From Gadus chalcogrammus (lineage: Eukaryota; Chordata; Actinopteri; Gadiformes; Gadidae): a stretch of 64,000 nucleotides of DNA. Below, piece by piece: positions 35,871 through 47,558 of the stretch. Within the stretch, counting starts at the first letter, position 1; the number at the start of each line of letters is the position of its first letter. The notes under the pieces are model-generated. The model made no database searches. It had not been told where the DNA came from and saw only the letters and a program-made list of their open reading frames with translations. Location of the stretch: NCBI RefSeq assembly GCF_026213295.1, contig NC_079414.1, positions 12,702,490 through 12,766,489 on the forward strand, read 5' to 3'. A program made the translations under genes and the position numbers.

Positions 35871-35970
35871 TGGGCTATACCGCCCCCTCCCTACCGCACC
35901 TTTGCAATCCGATCCGTTCCGCACCCTGCAGTGGAAACGCGGCAAAAAATGTCGGCGTTTTTCAACGCAG

Positions 35971-37987
35971 AGGTCCGTCAGATAGACATTCATGTTATAC
36001 CTTTTGCGTTGTTTTTTCAACGCGGGGGTCAATCAGATAGACATTCATGTTAATCCCTCACCGTCGGATATAGACAAAAGGAAATCAATGTCTATCAACG
36101 GTGATGCCGTCACGTTATGCAACTATTGTCTATTGATTTGTTTGACAGGGTCACCATTAAACGTGTTTCTAATGACATTTCTAGCGAGAAATGTACTTTT
36201 CCCTTGAATAATCTTCAGTCAGTGAATGTGTATGATCTTTATTAATCTTTATAATCTGAATGGGAAATGCAATATTTTAGGACCGATTCACCGTTAAACG
36301 TGTTTCTAATAACATTTCTAGCGAGAAATATACTTTTTACCTGCATAATCTTCTTACTTTACAGAATAAAGAATAAATTAATTCATTATCATTCCACTTG
36401 AACATGTGTTCTTACAGTATAGAGTGGTGGAGGGATGACGTATGTTGGCCAACCCGGAAGTGAGCGTCGCCCCCGGGTGCAAGTTTATTTTTTGCAGGGT
36501 GGTAGCGGGAAGCTCGGGTATATTCATGAGGGAACTCATCCCTCATTGGCTGGGACTTGGCTCGCTGGGACTTTGTCAGAGGGCTTGTGAAAACAAAGGG
36601 CTTGTGAAAATCACGAACGCAAATAAATGAAACGTTATTATAAATCAACACAAATCATTGTATCAATAGTGTGACACATGTTATACAGTACTTGTTTTTA
36701 GACGAGTTAGCATTGCGAGCTAACGTTTGTTTTGGCACTTACAGAAAGGTAGCTATAGAGTTGCCGTGTAGTAGAAGGATTGATAGGTGAAAACCAATAT
36801 TAAAATTCATGTAGCCCTACGCGAAAACATTCTACGGTATGGCCCTTCTTTCTATAATGTAATTGGTTTTGGGGTGTGGCAGAACCACTATGAACAAATA
36901 TCAGAAATCATACGGTTTATTCTTATCCATCTACACCTAACCTCCAGCAGCTCCATCTCCTCAATGTTGACATGGGTCTAGCAGGAGGTCCGTCAGATAG
37001 ACATTCATGTTATACCTTTTGCGTCGTTTTTTCAACGCGGGGGTCAATCAGATAGAAATTCATGTTAATCCCTCACTGTCGGATATAGACAAAAGGAAAT
37101 CAATATCTATCAACGGTGATGCCGTCACGTTATGCAACTATTGTCTATTGATTTGTTTGACAGGGTCACCATTAAACGTGTTTCTAATGACATTTCTAGC
37201 GAGAAATGTACTTTTTCCTTGAATAATCTTCAATCAGTGAATGTGTATGATCTTTATAATCTGAATGGGAAATGCAATATTTTAGGACCGATTCACCGTT
37301 AAACGTGTTTCTAATAACATTTCTAGCGAGAAATATACTTTTTACTTGCATAATCTTCTTACTTTACAGTATAAAGAATAAATTAATTCATTATCATTCC
37401 ACTTGAACATGTGTTCTTACAGTATAGAGTGGTGGAGGGATGACGTATGTTGGCCAACCCGGAAGTGAGCGTCGCCCCCGGGTGCAAGTTTATTTTTTGC
37501 AGGGTGGTAGCGGGAAGCTCGGGTATATTCATGAGGGAACTCATCCCTCATTGGCTGGGACTTGGCTCGCTGGGACTTTGTCAGAGGGCTTGTGAAAACA
37601 AAGGGCTTGTGAAAATCACGAACGCAAATAAATGAAACGTTATTATAAATCAACACAAATCATTGTATCAATAGTGTGACACATGTTATACAGTACTTGT
37701 TTTTAGACGAGTTAGCATTGCGAGCTAACGTTTGTTTTGGCACTTACAGAAAGGTAGCTATAGAGTTGCCGCGTAGTAGGTGGATTGATAGGTGAAAATC
37801 CATATTAAAATTCATGTAGCCCTACGCGAAAATATTCTACGGTATGGCCCTTCTTTCTATAATGTAATTGGTTGTGGGGTGTGGCAGAACCACTATGAAC
37901 AAATATCAGAAATCATACGGTTTATTCTTATCCATCTACACCTAACCTCCAGCAGCTCCATCTCCTCAATGTTGACATGGGTCTAGC
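35971..37987. repeat. 1-kb direct tandem duplication
   Basis: Copy 1 (35971-36985) and copy 2 (36986-37987) are almost identical. The main differences are a 10-bp deletion (an extra TTAATCTTTA in copy 1 near 36240) and scattered substitutions. Both start GGTCCGTCAGATAGACATTC and end GACATGGGTCTAGCA. No gene is recognised; identical short open frames occur in both copies but have no known motif. Confidence 0.95.
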
Positions 37988-38209
37988 AAATGTTGCAATT
38001 TTTAATAAATCCTGCCATAATGCTCACCACTTGTAGAAACAGAACAGAATGGAATCTTAATGGAAATATCAAGACATGGATGGACAAACAATTAGAAAAA
38101 AAAAACTTGGAAACAATCACCAGCTGCCGAAAGCGATGCGCTATACATAACGTTATAAAACATAATACTACAGTAGCCCCTGTGACATATAACAGTTTCA
38201 CAGGGGCTT

Positions 38210-38420
38210 TTAGACGAGTGAGCTAATGTTTGTACTTACAGAAAGGTAGCTATAGAGTTGCCGTGTAGTAGGTGGGTATCATATGTCACATTATTTGTGT
38301 TGATTTATAACAACGTTTAATTCATTTGCGTTCATGATTTTCACACAAGCTCTGACAAAGTCCCAGCGAGCCAAGTCCCAGCCAACAAGTCCCGCCAAGT
38401 CCCAGCCAATCAGGGATGAG
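38210..38420. repeat. Scrambled partial third copy of the 1-kb unit
   Basis: 38218-38275 matches the duplicated unit directly (ACAGAAAGGTAGCTATAGAG). 38290-38400 matches another part of it in inverse orientation (TTCATTTGCGTTC; GACAAAGTCCCAGCGAGCC). A further inverse piece is at about 41545-41645 (TATATTTCTCGCTAGAAAT). Confidence 0.75.
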
Positions 38421-38559
38421 TTGCTATCGCGCACCCCCTCTAATCCTTACATGGCACTAAAAACCACGCGGCAAAGGAGCTGCCGTCAATTGTATTGTTT
38501 TTGTCGTAAACTAGGGTCCGATGGTTAAAAAATAGACAGATATTCCAAGGTATCCTTAA

Positions 38560-40287
38560 AGGTTGGGTATGGAATTCGCTTTTTTGGCCATTTTTGCAAA
38601 ATTACATGAAATCCTTATCATAACCCGCTTAGAGCCACTGAGTTAGAAGTACTGACATGAAAATTAAACAAGTCAATCATCTGTGGAACGGGCAGGGCTC
38701 GAAAAACTCCAGCCAATCATTTCCATTGCCACCGAGTTGCATTGGACAGTAAGTAGGCTACGTCAATCAAACGGTCGTACTGCACTCCCCCTCCCCCGCT
38801 CCCCGTGCGCGACCCCTTCGTGCAGTACTCGTGACCCAGAGCTCGTGACCCAGAGCAAGCTCCTGTTTGTTGTTATCCTGCGGTAGCTACTGGAACTAGT
38901 TAATCCACATTTGGACCTAGCAGTATAAGACAATTTCCATGGCAGACAAGACGCCACCATCCCCACCACCACCACCACCACCACCAGCAAAGAGAAGGAA
39001 AACTCTTTTTCAGAGAGTAATTGATAATAAAAACGCTGAAAGAGAAAAACTGAAATCAAGAATAATCCTAGGCGCTGCTTTCGAACGTTGGCGGCAACTG
39101 AAGGACGAGAAGGGTCTAAAAACCGATGCTTGTGTGGCGGTTGACCTAGTTTCAAAGTTTATACCGTTTATACTCGGTAATACCGGTGTTGAGACGAGTG
39201 TATTACTCGTTGTGAAAATGTCCACACCGCGGCAACCCTAGTGAAACCAGGACTTCCAATACAATTATATGAAACAAACATACATTTTCTAAAATTAGTA
39301 ATGATTTATGTGACCGTTTAATGTTTATAACATCTGGTGCAACCATAGCCGCGAGAACGTATTCTCAGCAGGGGGTGCTGGAAACTCAGCCTGCACTAGA
39401 CTCGCAACTCGTTACATTGATAAAAAAGATATGTAGCAGCGCAGCTCAATTACACCAGTGCATGCGCGCACAGTTGAAAGTCGATCGTTGTGTTCACTTC
39501 CTTCACACCATGGTTCACATCCAGCTGCTCACAGAACAAGTTTAGCGCACCACCGCTACCCTCACACTTTTTCATATAACCTTTTATAGAGCGACCACAG
39601 CCAGAGCGAACACAGCGGGGCAGAGGAGTGTCAGGAATAGTCTTTGGTGTACACATCAGTACGGCCTATTTGCACTACTGTTTAGTGGCAATGCTGTGTT
39701 TTATTCTATGCCTTTTTATTTTCATATATTATTTCAATGAATACAATTTATTTATTCATAAAAACAAGATCTGGTCTTCAAATCTTTTTTCCAAATATAG
39801 GTCGTCTTACAATGGGGTTTGTGTTTATATTCGGACCAACACGGTACAGCGAGCGCTCACATGACGTTAAGCATTTCCTGGTGCATAATGTGACGCTTCA
39901 GAACCTAAAATCTCGTTTCTCCCCGTTGACACGACAACACATAACCGGCGTTTTCAGAAATCTCCACTTTGGCCGGAGTTTTTAGAAATGATCGTTTTCT
40001 GTGATAAGACAGGGCCTCGGACAGGGGGTGTTGCAGCACCCCCAGCACCCCTACTTCCCGCGGTACTGGGTGCAACTTACAGCTGAATGTAGTGCCATGT
40101 TGTTAAACGAAAACCTACGCTAGCCTGGCTCGCTCTCGCGCATCTCTGTTCGCGCTCGTGCATGATTGCGCGTCCAGGTACTTGGAATGGGTGGAGTCAG
40201 AGGCAGCGTTGAAGGAGAGGGGGTAGGACCATTTGAGTTGTGTATTTTCAAAATCTGCTGGCGTTTCGCAAATCCCATACCCAACCT
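38560..40287 (+). mobile_element. TTAA-flanked DNA element (AGGTTGGGTATGG ends)
   Basis: TTAA flanks both ends (38556-38559 and 40288-40291). The left end AGGTTGGGTATGGAATTCG and inverted right end AGGTTGGGTATGGGATTTG are terminal inverted repeats. The element is 1728 bp. It belongs to a different family from the AGAGCCC element but has the same target preference (Kolobok/piggyBac-like). Apart from one short ORF no transposase is visible. Confidence 0.85.
38939..39241 (+). CDS. Small ORF inside TTAA element, unknown function
   Basis: 100 codons: an N-terminal proline run, a basic AKRRKT patch, then RIILGAAFERWRQLKDEKGL and KTDACVAVDLVSKF. The FERWRQLK...TDA pattern recalls short domains found in uncharacterised teleost proteins (from memory, weak). 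No catalytic motif is seen. It may be the start of a longer transposon protein whose remainder is deleted, or a spliced exon. Confidence 0.4.
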   Translation: MADKTPPSPPPPPPPPAKRRKTLFQRVIDNKNAEREKLKSRIILGAAFERWRQLKDEKGLKTDACVAVDLVSKFIPFILGNTGVETSVLLVVKMSTPRQP

Positions 40288-41973
40288 TTAAAAGGCAGCT
40301 TGGATGTTTTTATTTTCTGCAGTTTAGACTTCTTCTATAACTACTATTTTTGAAAGCAAAACACCAAGCTCATTGATTTAAGGAGGCAGGGTTATTTGAA
40401 ACAATTTATTAAATAAATATTTGTGAGAGGTCATTCCTTCTCCTGAGTTTGCTTCCTATTTATGTCTAGTGTACACCCCTACGGTCCACAAGCATCCCCC
40501 CGCCCCTCCCCATATGGATTTGGAGAATTGTTGCAACGTCCCAGTTGTGGAGGTATCATATAGGCTATATGAAAGAGGGCATTCAATTATACTACAATGA
40601 TCAATTAGGAGGCCGAAGCCCTAAAGGGAGTGATGCAATAGGTGACTGAGTCGAGAACCTGTACCTTGGGGTTTCTTATATATCAAAGGGGGTCTCAAAA
40701 GACGCATAAGCTTCAACCTGTGGCTCCAGCCCTACAGGAAATGACTCAGCAAGTGCTCCATCTCGTTGCACCTCACCCAGCGGCTCGCTTGCAAGATTTT
40801 GGCCTGAAGTTCTTCCCAGACCTACACCCTAGCCATCCAATATGCATATCTGAGAATCAGGCCTCTCTTTAATTATGACAAAAAGTTATGAGAGAAATAC
40901 ACAATAACTTTTTGTTATCTCATAAGCGCCGTGGTGCCGGCACCTTCTGACCTTTTGACCCCAGACTTCAAAAACGTGGCTACAGGCCAGCTGTGTCTAC
41001 ACACCTTAAGCCACAAATGTACACCTCCATCCCACAAAAAATAGGGACTAAAAATTAACCTCTGTCTTATGTACATTGACTGTACTGTTGGAGGTCAAGC
41101 CCCTTTTCCGGCCTTTTCGAGATAGCTAGGGATGCTAAAATGTTTACACACATTTCCCGGGGCCCCGAGAACGACATATTCGATATTTGGAGTTCTAGCC
41201 CTTAGAGAAAAAAAGTTTTCCCAAATGGACTGTCATTTGGACAAAGCCCCTCAGAAGTTTTGCCTGCAAGACGTAATGGTTCAGAATGTGGTGGAAAAAC
41301 TGTTTTTGAGATAGGAAGGTCGTACCGCCCTGAAATTAAGGGCCTAACAGGGACCCCTGCACCGAAACTTGGCCCGGTCGGACCCCGAGGGCAGGAAGGG
41401 GGGGCCCTTCCTGCCCGAAAACTGTCCCGGTCAGACCCCGAGGGCAGGCCCCCGAGGACAGGACGTAGCAACCTGACGTCGTTGAAACATGCGAGCGAGC
41501 CGATAAAATCTTCCTAATAACTATAAAACTAAAGATCAGACACAATCACTAACTGAAGATTATGCAAGTAAAAAGTATATTTCTCGCTAGAAATTTATTA
41601 TAAACACGTTTAATGATGAATCAGTCCTAAAATATTGGATTTTCCACTCAGATAATAAAGATTAATAAAAATGATACACATTCACTGACTGAAGTGGCAG
41701 GGTAAATGCTAAACCACTCAGCCAACTGCTGGTTTACAAATTTGATGGAATACATGGTATTTGATTTCTCAGCCACACCCACAGTGTCTATTCTCTATGC
41801 TAGGGTACTTACTTATCTATTCATTCAAAAATAATGTAACAATTTGCATTTGATAGTAGCAAATTGCAATAGTTTGAACAGTGTGTCCACTCATTTTTAT
41901 ATCCTTCTATATTTTTATATCCTTTTATTTATTTATTTTTTAATTATATTAATAAAATAAAAAATATATAAAC

Positions 41974-41974
<1 letters not shown>

Positions 41975-42055
<81 letters not shown>

Positions 42056-42066
42056 AAGTCTGTCTG
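41975..42066. repeat. (CTGT)n tetranucleotide microsatellite
   Basis: About 22 perfect CTGT/GTCT units preceded by an AT-rich run. Confidence 0.95.
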
Positions 42067-42899
42067 TGTATCTACCTATAGATATCAATCTTATTCATTT
42101 CAGAATGTCCCCTTGCGACCTCTGCTGACAAAGAAAGAGCATTGCATCCTTGGAAAGAAAACAATTACATAGGAACACATAAAAAAATGCTCTATAATAG
42201 CTTTCCCGGTCTGAAAGAATATTTTTTTAACACAGGGTGGTACAACAGACATATTTAGGAAAAGTCAAGAAAGTAGGGATTTGGAACGTGATCGAGTGCA
42301 AAGATATATTTTATTTTAACTCACAGGGGTCATTTGACCCCCCTCGACGGCTGTTCTAGTGTTAACTAAGCATTCCTTTTCCTCCCGAGATCCCGCTAAT
42401 GTTATTATAAAGTAAAGGGAAACAAGATATCTATTCTTCCTCCACCTCTCTCGCTTCTCTGCTTGGTGTCGCTTATAGTTTGCCTCCCTCGCTCTGGTAA
42501 CGTCACGTACGTGAAACAATTAAGCTCCGAATACTGATTTACGCTTCGAATACTCATTTTCCGAACGAGTATTCGAATATTCGAATAATTCGGGCCAGCC
42601 CTAGTGCCAAGCAACTAAGTTGGGAGACAACCTAGTGTTTTTATATGAATTCCTATTATTGGGTGTCAAGCAATGAAGTTGCGAGAAATTGCAGGTCGCT
42701 AGCCCAACAGCTCTAGCGCCACCAACAGATCAAAGTTGCACATGCATTCATGTTAATAACTTTCGACCCATTCATCCAATTTTCACACACAAGGTATCAT
42801 TGGATTCCCTGGGCCAAGCCGAGTTCAACGCACCCAATGACGTCGTTTTGCGCCATGATGGATTTTCCGCCATCTTGGTTTATGTCAAAAACCTTCAAA

Positions 42900-43108
42900 A
42901 TGCTACTTCTATCACAAATGTTGTCCAATCATCTCAAAACTTGGCACACATGATCTTCAGGGCAAGCTTGATAAAAAACATCGAATAGATTTTTCAAATT
43001 CAAAACCTTCTATCACAAATGTTGTCCAATCATCTCAAAACTTGGCACACATGATCTTCAGGGCAAGCTTGATAAAAAACATCGAATAGATTTTTAGAAT
43101 TCAAAACC
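42900..43108. repeat. About 104-bp tandem duplication
   Basis: Two adjacent copies of CTATCACAAATGTTGTCCAA and the following roughly 85 bp, differing at a few positions only. Confidence 0.93.
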
Positions 43109-43502
43109 GTTTCATACAAATTTTCAATGTCTGATGATACTATCAGACCTCCCCGTATAGCTAGTAAATTATATCTCATGGAAACATCTGCGACAGCCAA
43201 TCAAATTCGACCGCAAAGCCGCTTAACCGGAAATACGTATCAATCATATCAAATCATCATGTCTATCTGTCATACTGCATACAATCAGAACACGCATCAT
43301 CAATTTTAGTTGTGCTGAACAGCGCTCATTAATAGGTAGACACTGCACTCGTGTGGCGACAAGCGGTACTTAAAAAGTCTAATGCAACAATGACTATATT
43401 TACCATTCCGCCCGCTTACAATATAAACTGCAATTCTTACTGGATTAGATGCTTCACAAATCACCTCCAGAACGGATGCTTGTTTACATTGTGTCTCTCT
43501 TA

Positions 43503-44508
43503 TGGCCGGTTCAGACTACACGATTCTCAGACATTCCTCCACGATTTACCATGTCACACTATACGATCACAGAGTCAGGAAATCGGGCCTTGTCTTGTCG
43601 TAAGACTGGCCACACTACAAGATTCTCAGACATTCCTCCACGATTTAACATGTCACACTACACGATCTCAGAGCCAGGAAATCGGGCCTTGTCTCGTCGT
43701 AAGACTGGCCACACTACAAGATTTGAGGGTGCGATGCTCTCTATTTTGAATCAATCACGTTTGCAAGATATTTTGAAAATCTATGATTTGGAACTAACAT
43801 AAATGCTTTTTACACTTTTGTCATAAAGGTTCCAGTAGTTTTTATATCTGCTCAATGCGGCAATTCCTCACAGTAGTTGCGTTGCGCGTGACATGAACTA
43901 TACAAAGTAGACGCAGCAACAACGTAGCCTAGCAACAAAGCGTCAACAATGGGTCCTGAGTACCTAGCACTAGGCCTTATGCTGGCGGTCCTCTGAACAG
44001 AGACGGAAAGGAAGAAAAAAAAGAAAAGATTGTGGACTCGTTCTTGGGTTGAAAATGCAGGGACGTTGCTGCCGCCACATTTCCACCAATGTTGTCTCCA
44101 TTATATTGCTCTATTTTCTATCGTTTTCTTTATTAGCATTCTTCTTGTTATTGATCGCATTCATTTTTGCATTAGTTACTCCTACTCAGCGTAGTGCAGT
44201 GAAGTCAGTGGGTAAACACTGCGCGTGAGCTCCAGCTGTTCGCGGGCTTCCCTCACGCAACTGGGGGCGTGGTTCCCTCATCTCAACAATGGATACGTCC
44301 TGCGATTCCCCAAAAAATTCTGACATGCCAAACTTTTCGTCGTGGGGTTTTCGAACGTCAGACGAAAGCATCGCAGATCGCAAGCATGTCACATTACAAG
44401 ACCTCGTCTCGTCGCCGACCCGTCAAAATCGTGTACGATTCGCAAATTTGTCTGCGACGAAAGAATCGGGGCAAAATCGGGCTGAAATCGTGTAGTCTGA
44501 ACGGGCCA
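43503..44508. mobile_element. TA-flanked DNA element with GGTTCAGACTACACGATT ends
   Basis: The left end TGGCCGGTTCAGACTACACG and inverted right end TGGCCCGTTCAGACTACACG are terminal inverted repeats. TA lies outside both ends (43501-43502, 44509-44510). Inside is a roughly 108-bp internal duplication (about 43518-43722) made of degenerate copies of the terminal ACACTACAAGATT motif. No gene is visible; non-autonomous. Confidence 0.75.
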
Positions 44509-44654
44509 TAAGGGATATTGTTCCGAATACCCCTATGTACTTGTGTCATTCTGTCGGGCAGACTGTAATGCGCCCGTTCCTCTAGGTGGGGTCATTTTTC
44601 CATTTGGTAAACATTGACGCATACTTGTATAATGCTGTAGTTCATTCTGCCTGC

Positions 44655-44895
44655 TTTCTTTATTACCAATTACCGAGACGGTCGTCATGTAGCCACCTAG
44701 CCGATTATGTCAGTTCCGATTACCGATACGGTCGTCATGCAGCCACCTAGCCGATTAGGCCCGTCCGATTACCAATACGGTCGTCATGTAGCCACCCGGC
44801 CGATTGCGTCCGTCCTGCAGAATTAGGTTACTGATTACCGAGACGGTCGTCATGTGGACACCCAGCCGATTACGTCCGTCAGGGAGAATTAGCTT
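44655..44895. repeat. About 60-bp tandem repeat (GACGGTCGTCATG)
   Basis: Four degenerate units with GATTACCGAGACGGTCGTCA and AGCCACCTAGCCGATTA, spaced 55-63 bp apart. Confidence 0.9.
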
Positions 44896-45091
44896 ATCGA
44901 GTCCCATTACGCTTGACACCCACATTGCTGCATGCAGCTATATTTTAATTTGTTAACTTTTTTTTGTTCCTACCATTTATATTGGCATTGGGGCGGAACT
45001 AATTGTCGCCAGCATATGTTTCCTACACCACCCCTTTTTGCGACGTACCTTGCCCAATAGCGCCAAAGAAGCAGCACGTTCAATAAGTTTA

Positions 45092-45345
45092 AGGGACTCT
45101 CTAAATCGACGCCAATTCGACCTGGGCGGGACTTTACGTCCTACGTCACTCGCTATGGGTGTGCATGTGTGCGCGTAGCCGTTTGTCTCAGGGATCTGTG
45201 CACGAAGTTCGAACTCCCTTGCACTACAGATTACGAGCGTCAGTGTCGTACGCTACGGCTACGCGCACACATGCAAACCCATAGCGAGTGACGTAGGACG
45301 TAAAGTCCCGCCCAGGTCGAAGTGGCGTCGATTTAGAGAGTCCCG
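45092..45345. mobile_element. Harbinger MITE (palindromic) at the left border
   Basis: A 254-bp unit whose two ends are both Harbinger terminal repeats, inverted to each other, flanked by TTA at 45089-45091 and 45346-45348. Either a MITE shares the left border of the large element, or the left end of that element is a hairpin duplication. It lacks genes. Confidence 0.7.
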
Positions 45346-45546
45346 TTACAGTCTACTACGGGAGAGCGACTGGTTTGCCGTATTCAATACTACGTTACAT
45401 TTCAAGCAGGTAATTATACGTTTTTTATCGTATGTAATACTGTCATTTCGTGTTTATTTGATTCTACCGTTAGCAGCTTTATGGATTATTAGTATATTTG
45501 TTAAAGATACCCGCTAATTTGACCGATTTTCATGTTTGTTCATAGA

Positions 45547-46496
45547 TATGTCCTCCGTTGCCCAAGAAGATGCTAGAACACAGTAAGTAACCTTAACGTT
45601 AGTTAGCCAGGCTAACGTTGGCTAACGTTGTAGCTAACAAATAGGCTATTCTCAACAGTTTTGATTAGAACTATTTAACAACACCGGTATCTTAACTATT
45701 ACCTATTTTATATCCAAAACTGTGTAGTTGGTCATATGTTGAAGCTTGGTTAACTAGTTGCCCAAATGTATCTAGTGCCCCCATGGAATGGACAGAGAGG
45801 CAAGACACTTTTCTTGCCAGAGAAGTGCTAGTGTCGGAGCCATACCGATTTAAGAAGGGGAGTGTGGACAAGGGGAAGGCCTGGTCTGCAATCGCAGACC
45901 GTCTGAATAGTTCCCTGGACCTTTTATTTAGGGTGTCTCAGAGGTCTGTGAGGGAGAGGTTTGCCCTGATCCAGGACAAATTCATTAAAAAGAACAACAG
46001 AGATGAGAGGAGTTCAGGGACCTCAATAATCATGACAGAAATAGATCAATTAATTGAGGAGGTAACGGAGAAGGAGAAGGCAGCTGAAGAGACAAGAGGA
46101 GTGAATGAAAACAGAGGAAAAATAGAGGCAGACAGGGCCAAAGCAGAGGAGGCTAGGAAGACGGCCATGGAGAGGATGGGCCAAACGAAAAGGAGGCTGA
46201 GTGAGGATGGAGAGGATTGCAGGAAGCATAGGAGAAGTGGAAATGACACCCTTGCATTTTTGAGGGAGAGAAGCGCAATTGATAGAGCGCTAAAAGAGAA
46301 AGAGCTTGATTTAAAAAAACTAGAGATGGAGGAGCAAGCGAGGAGGGCACAACAGGCACAGCAGCAGATGCTAGAAATGATGCAGATGATGCAGCAACAG
46401 CAGGCTCAAATGCAGGCTACCCAGGCCATGCTCCTGCAGCAGCAGCAGCAGCAAGGGCAAGCGTTGCTTGCTGTTATTGAAAAATTAAGTAAATGA
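45547..46496 (+). CDS. Harbinger Myb-like DNA-binding protein, two exons
   Basis: Exon 1 (45547-45581) encodes MSSVAQEDART; donor CA|GTAAGT. Exon 2 starts after the TCTAG acceptor near 45775 and runs to the TGA at 46494-46496. The junction is in phase. The Myb/SANT-like region (MEWTERQDTFLAREVL, KGKAWSAIADRLN, RSVRERF) lies at about residues 15-80. A Glu/Lys coiled coil, a basic KRRLSED/RKHRRS patch and a Gln/Met-rich tail follow. In PIF/Harbinger elements this second protein binds subterminal DNA and helps import the transposase (established knowledge). AATAAA at 46673 could end the transcript. The frame is intact. Confidence 0.85.
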
Positions 46497-46794
46497 TCTA
46501 AGAGGTAATGCCTAAAGCACTAGCTATGTAGAGTCTGTCTGCTGTGCTTCTAATGAAAGCAATGTTATTACATTTTACGTGAACTCTACTTGTGAAAACT
46601 TTGTCTTGTCATGTCTTACAAATCTTGTTTTTTTTTCTCTTGCAGTGAACCTGGACTGGAGCATACTCACCAAATAAAAAAATTACATTAATTAAATAAT
46701 AATATAAGCAAATAATTTTTAGATGACTGGTGAATAAATAAAACAGAATATAATGCACTGTACACACATGTCTGGACATTGCTCTTTTTTTTAT

Positions 46795-46935
46795 TAAGGT
46801 GAGATAAGGTAACATATACCTTATCATTACATACTGTATACATTATATCCTAAGGTAACCTATATTTTATCATTACATACTATTTACATTATATCCTAAG
46901 GTAACCTATATCTTATCATTACATACTATATTCAT
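46795..46935. repeat. About 47-bp tandem repeat, three units
   Basis: Units of AAGGTAACCTATAYCTTATC plus ATTACATACTRTATACATTA lie between the convergent Myb and transposase genes. Confidence 0.88.
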
Positions 46936-46941
46936 ACATAC

Positions 46942-47245
46942 TCATGCAAAATAGTCCCGAATGTGTGGAGGATCCAATTTAAAAAAATGTGATGTTTGAT
47001 TACCATACAGGCAAGTGAGTGCATTTCGTAACAAAGCAGATACAATGTACAGTTTACCTACACTACTCAACCCAATTTTTAAATTTTTCTTAAAGTCCAT
47101 GAACTTAAAATAGTTTGCGATGTCTCCAAACATCCACTCTACAGACACTCTCACTTCACTCATGCCTTTGTTGAATGCCATCATCTGGGGAGTGAGATTG
47201 ACATTTCTAAATGGGGCCTGGAGGTGGACACGCAGTGGATATGCC
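46942..47245 (-). pseudogene. Harbinger DDE transposase, C-terminal part (split)
   Basis: From the insertion border it reads PAYPLRVHLQAPF, then SEVRVSVEWMFGD, which contains the catalytic Glu of the DDE_Tnp_4 domain, then KIGLSSVGKLYIVSALLRNA and CLYGN, ending at a stop near 46942. The open frame extends artificially into the terminal repeat of the inserted element. The N-terminal two thirds are at 58942-59835, 11.7 kb away. A TTTATT (AATAAA on minus) lies at 46790-46795. Confidence 0.88.
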
Positions 47246-47558
47246 GGTGTTGTGTCGAGATCGGTTTCCCCATCGAGATGTGTTTCCCCTAGTCCCCGCC
47301 CCCGTCCGAAATTACCCGAAGAGCGAAGGAAGCGCGCGTACACAAAAAGCTCGCCCACGAGCTGCTGTGCTCGTACCACAGAGGCACTACGGAGAGAGCT
47401 AAGGTTCAAAACTGACTTTTTTTTAGCGAGTTTTATCTGAAGATGTTGTATTGTAGATTTCTATCATTAAATTCATTTATTTTCGTGAGAGACTTTTCAT
47501 TTTGAATGTTATGGACTTTTGGAAGGAAGTGTGCTCATTCATAATACTTTCACATACA
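47246..47558. repeat. Left terminal inverted repeat (unique part)
   Basis: Matches 58631-58941 inverted, with a handful of differences. GC-rich outside (CCCCGCCCCCGTCCG) and AT-rich towards the array. Confidence 0.9.

Larger units (their letters stand above)
33918..35955. mobile_element. Foldback-ended element hosting a Harbinger relic
   Basis: The left block GTTTTCACTGCAGGGTGCGG (about 33925) recurs inverted as CCGCACCCTGCAGTGGAAAC (about 35918-35937). The pair brackets the GGGCCCC element described next. The outer ends and target duplication cannot be fixed, and no protein gene belongs to this outer shell. Confidence 0.5.
40292..43500. other. Non-genic stretch with small repeats
   Basis: No gene recognised. 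41370-41460 holds repeated GACCCCGAGGGCAGG in GC-rich DNA. The tetranucleotide array and a roughly 104-bp tandem duplication are listed separately. Open frames lack family resemblance. Confidence 0.5.
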
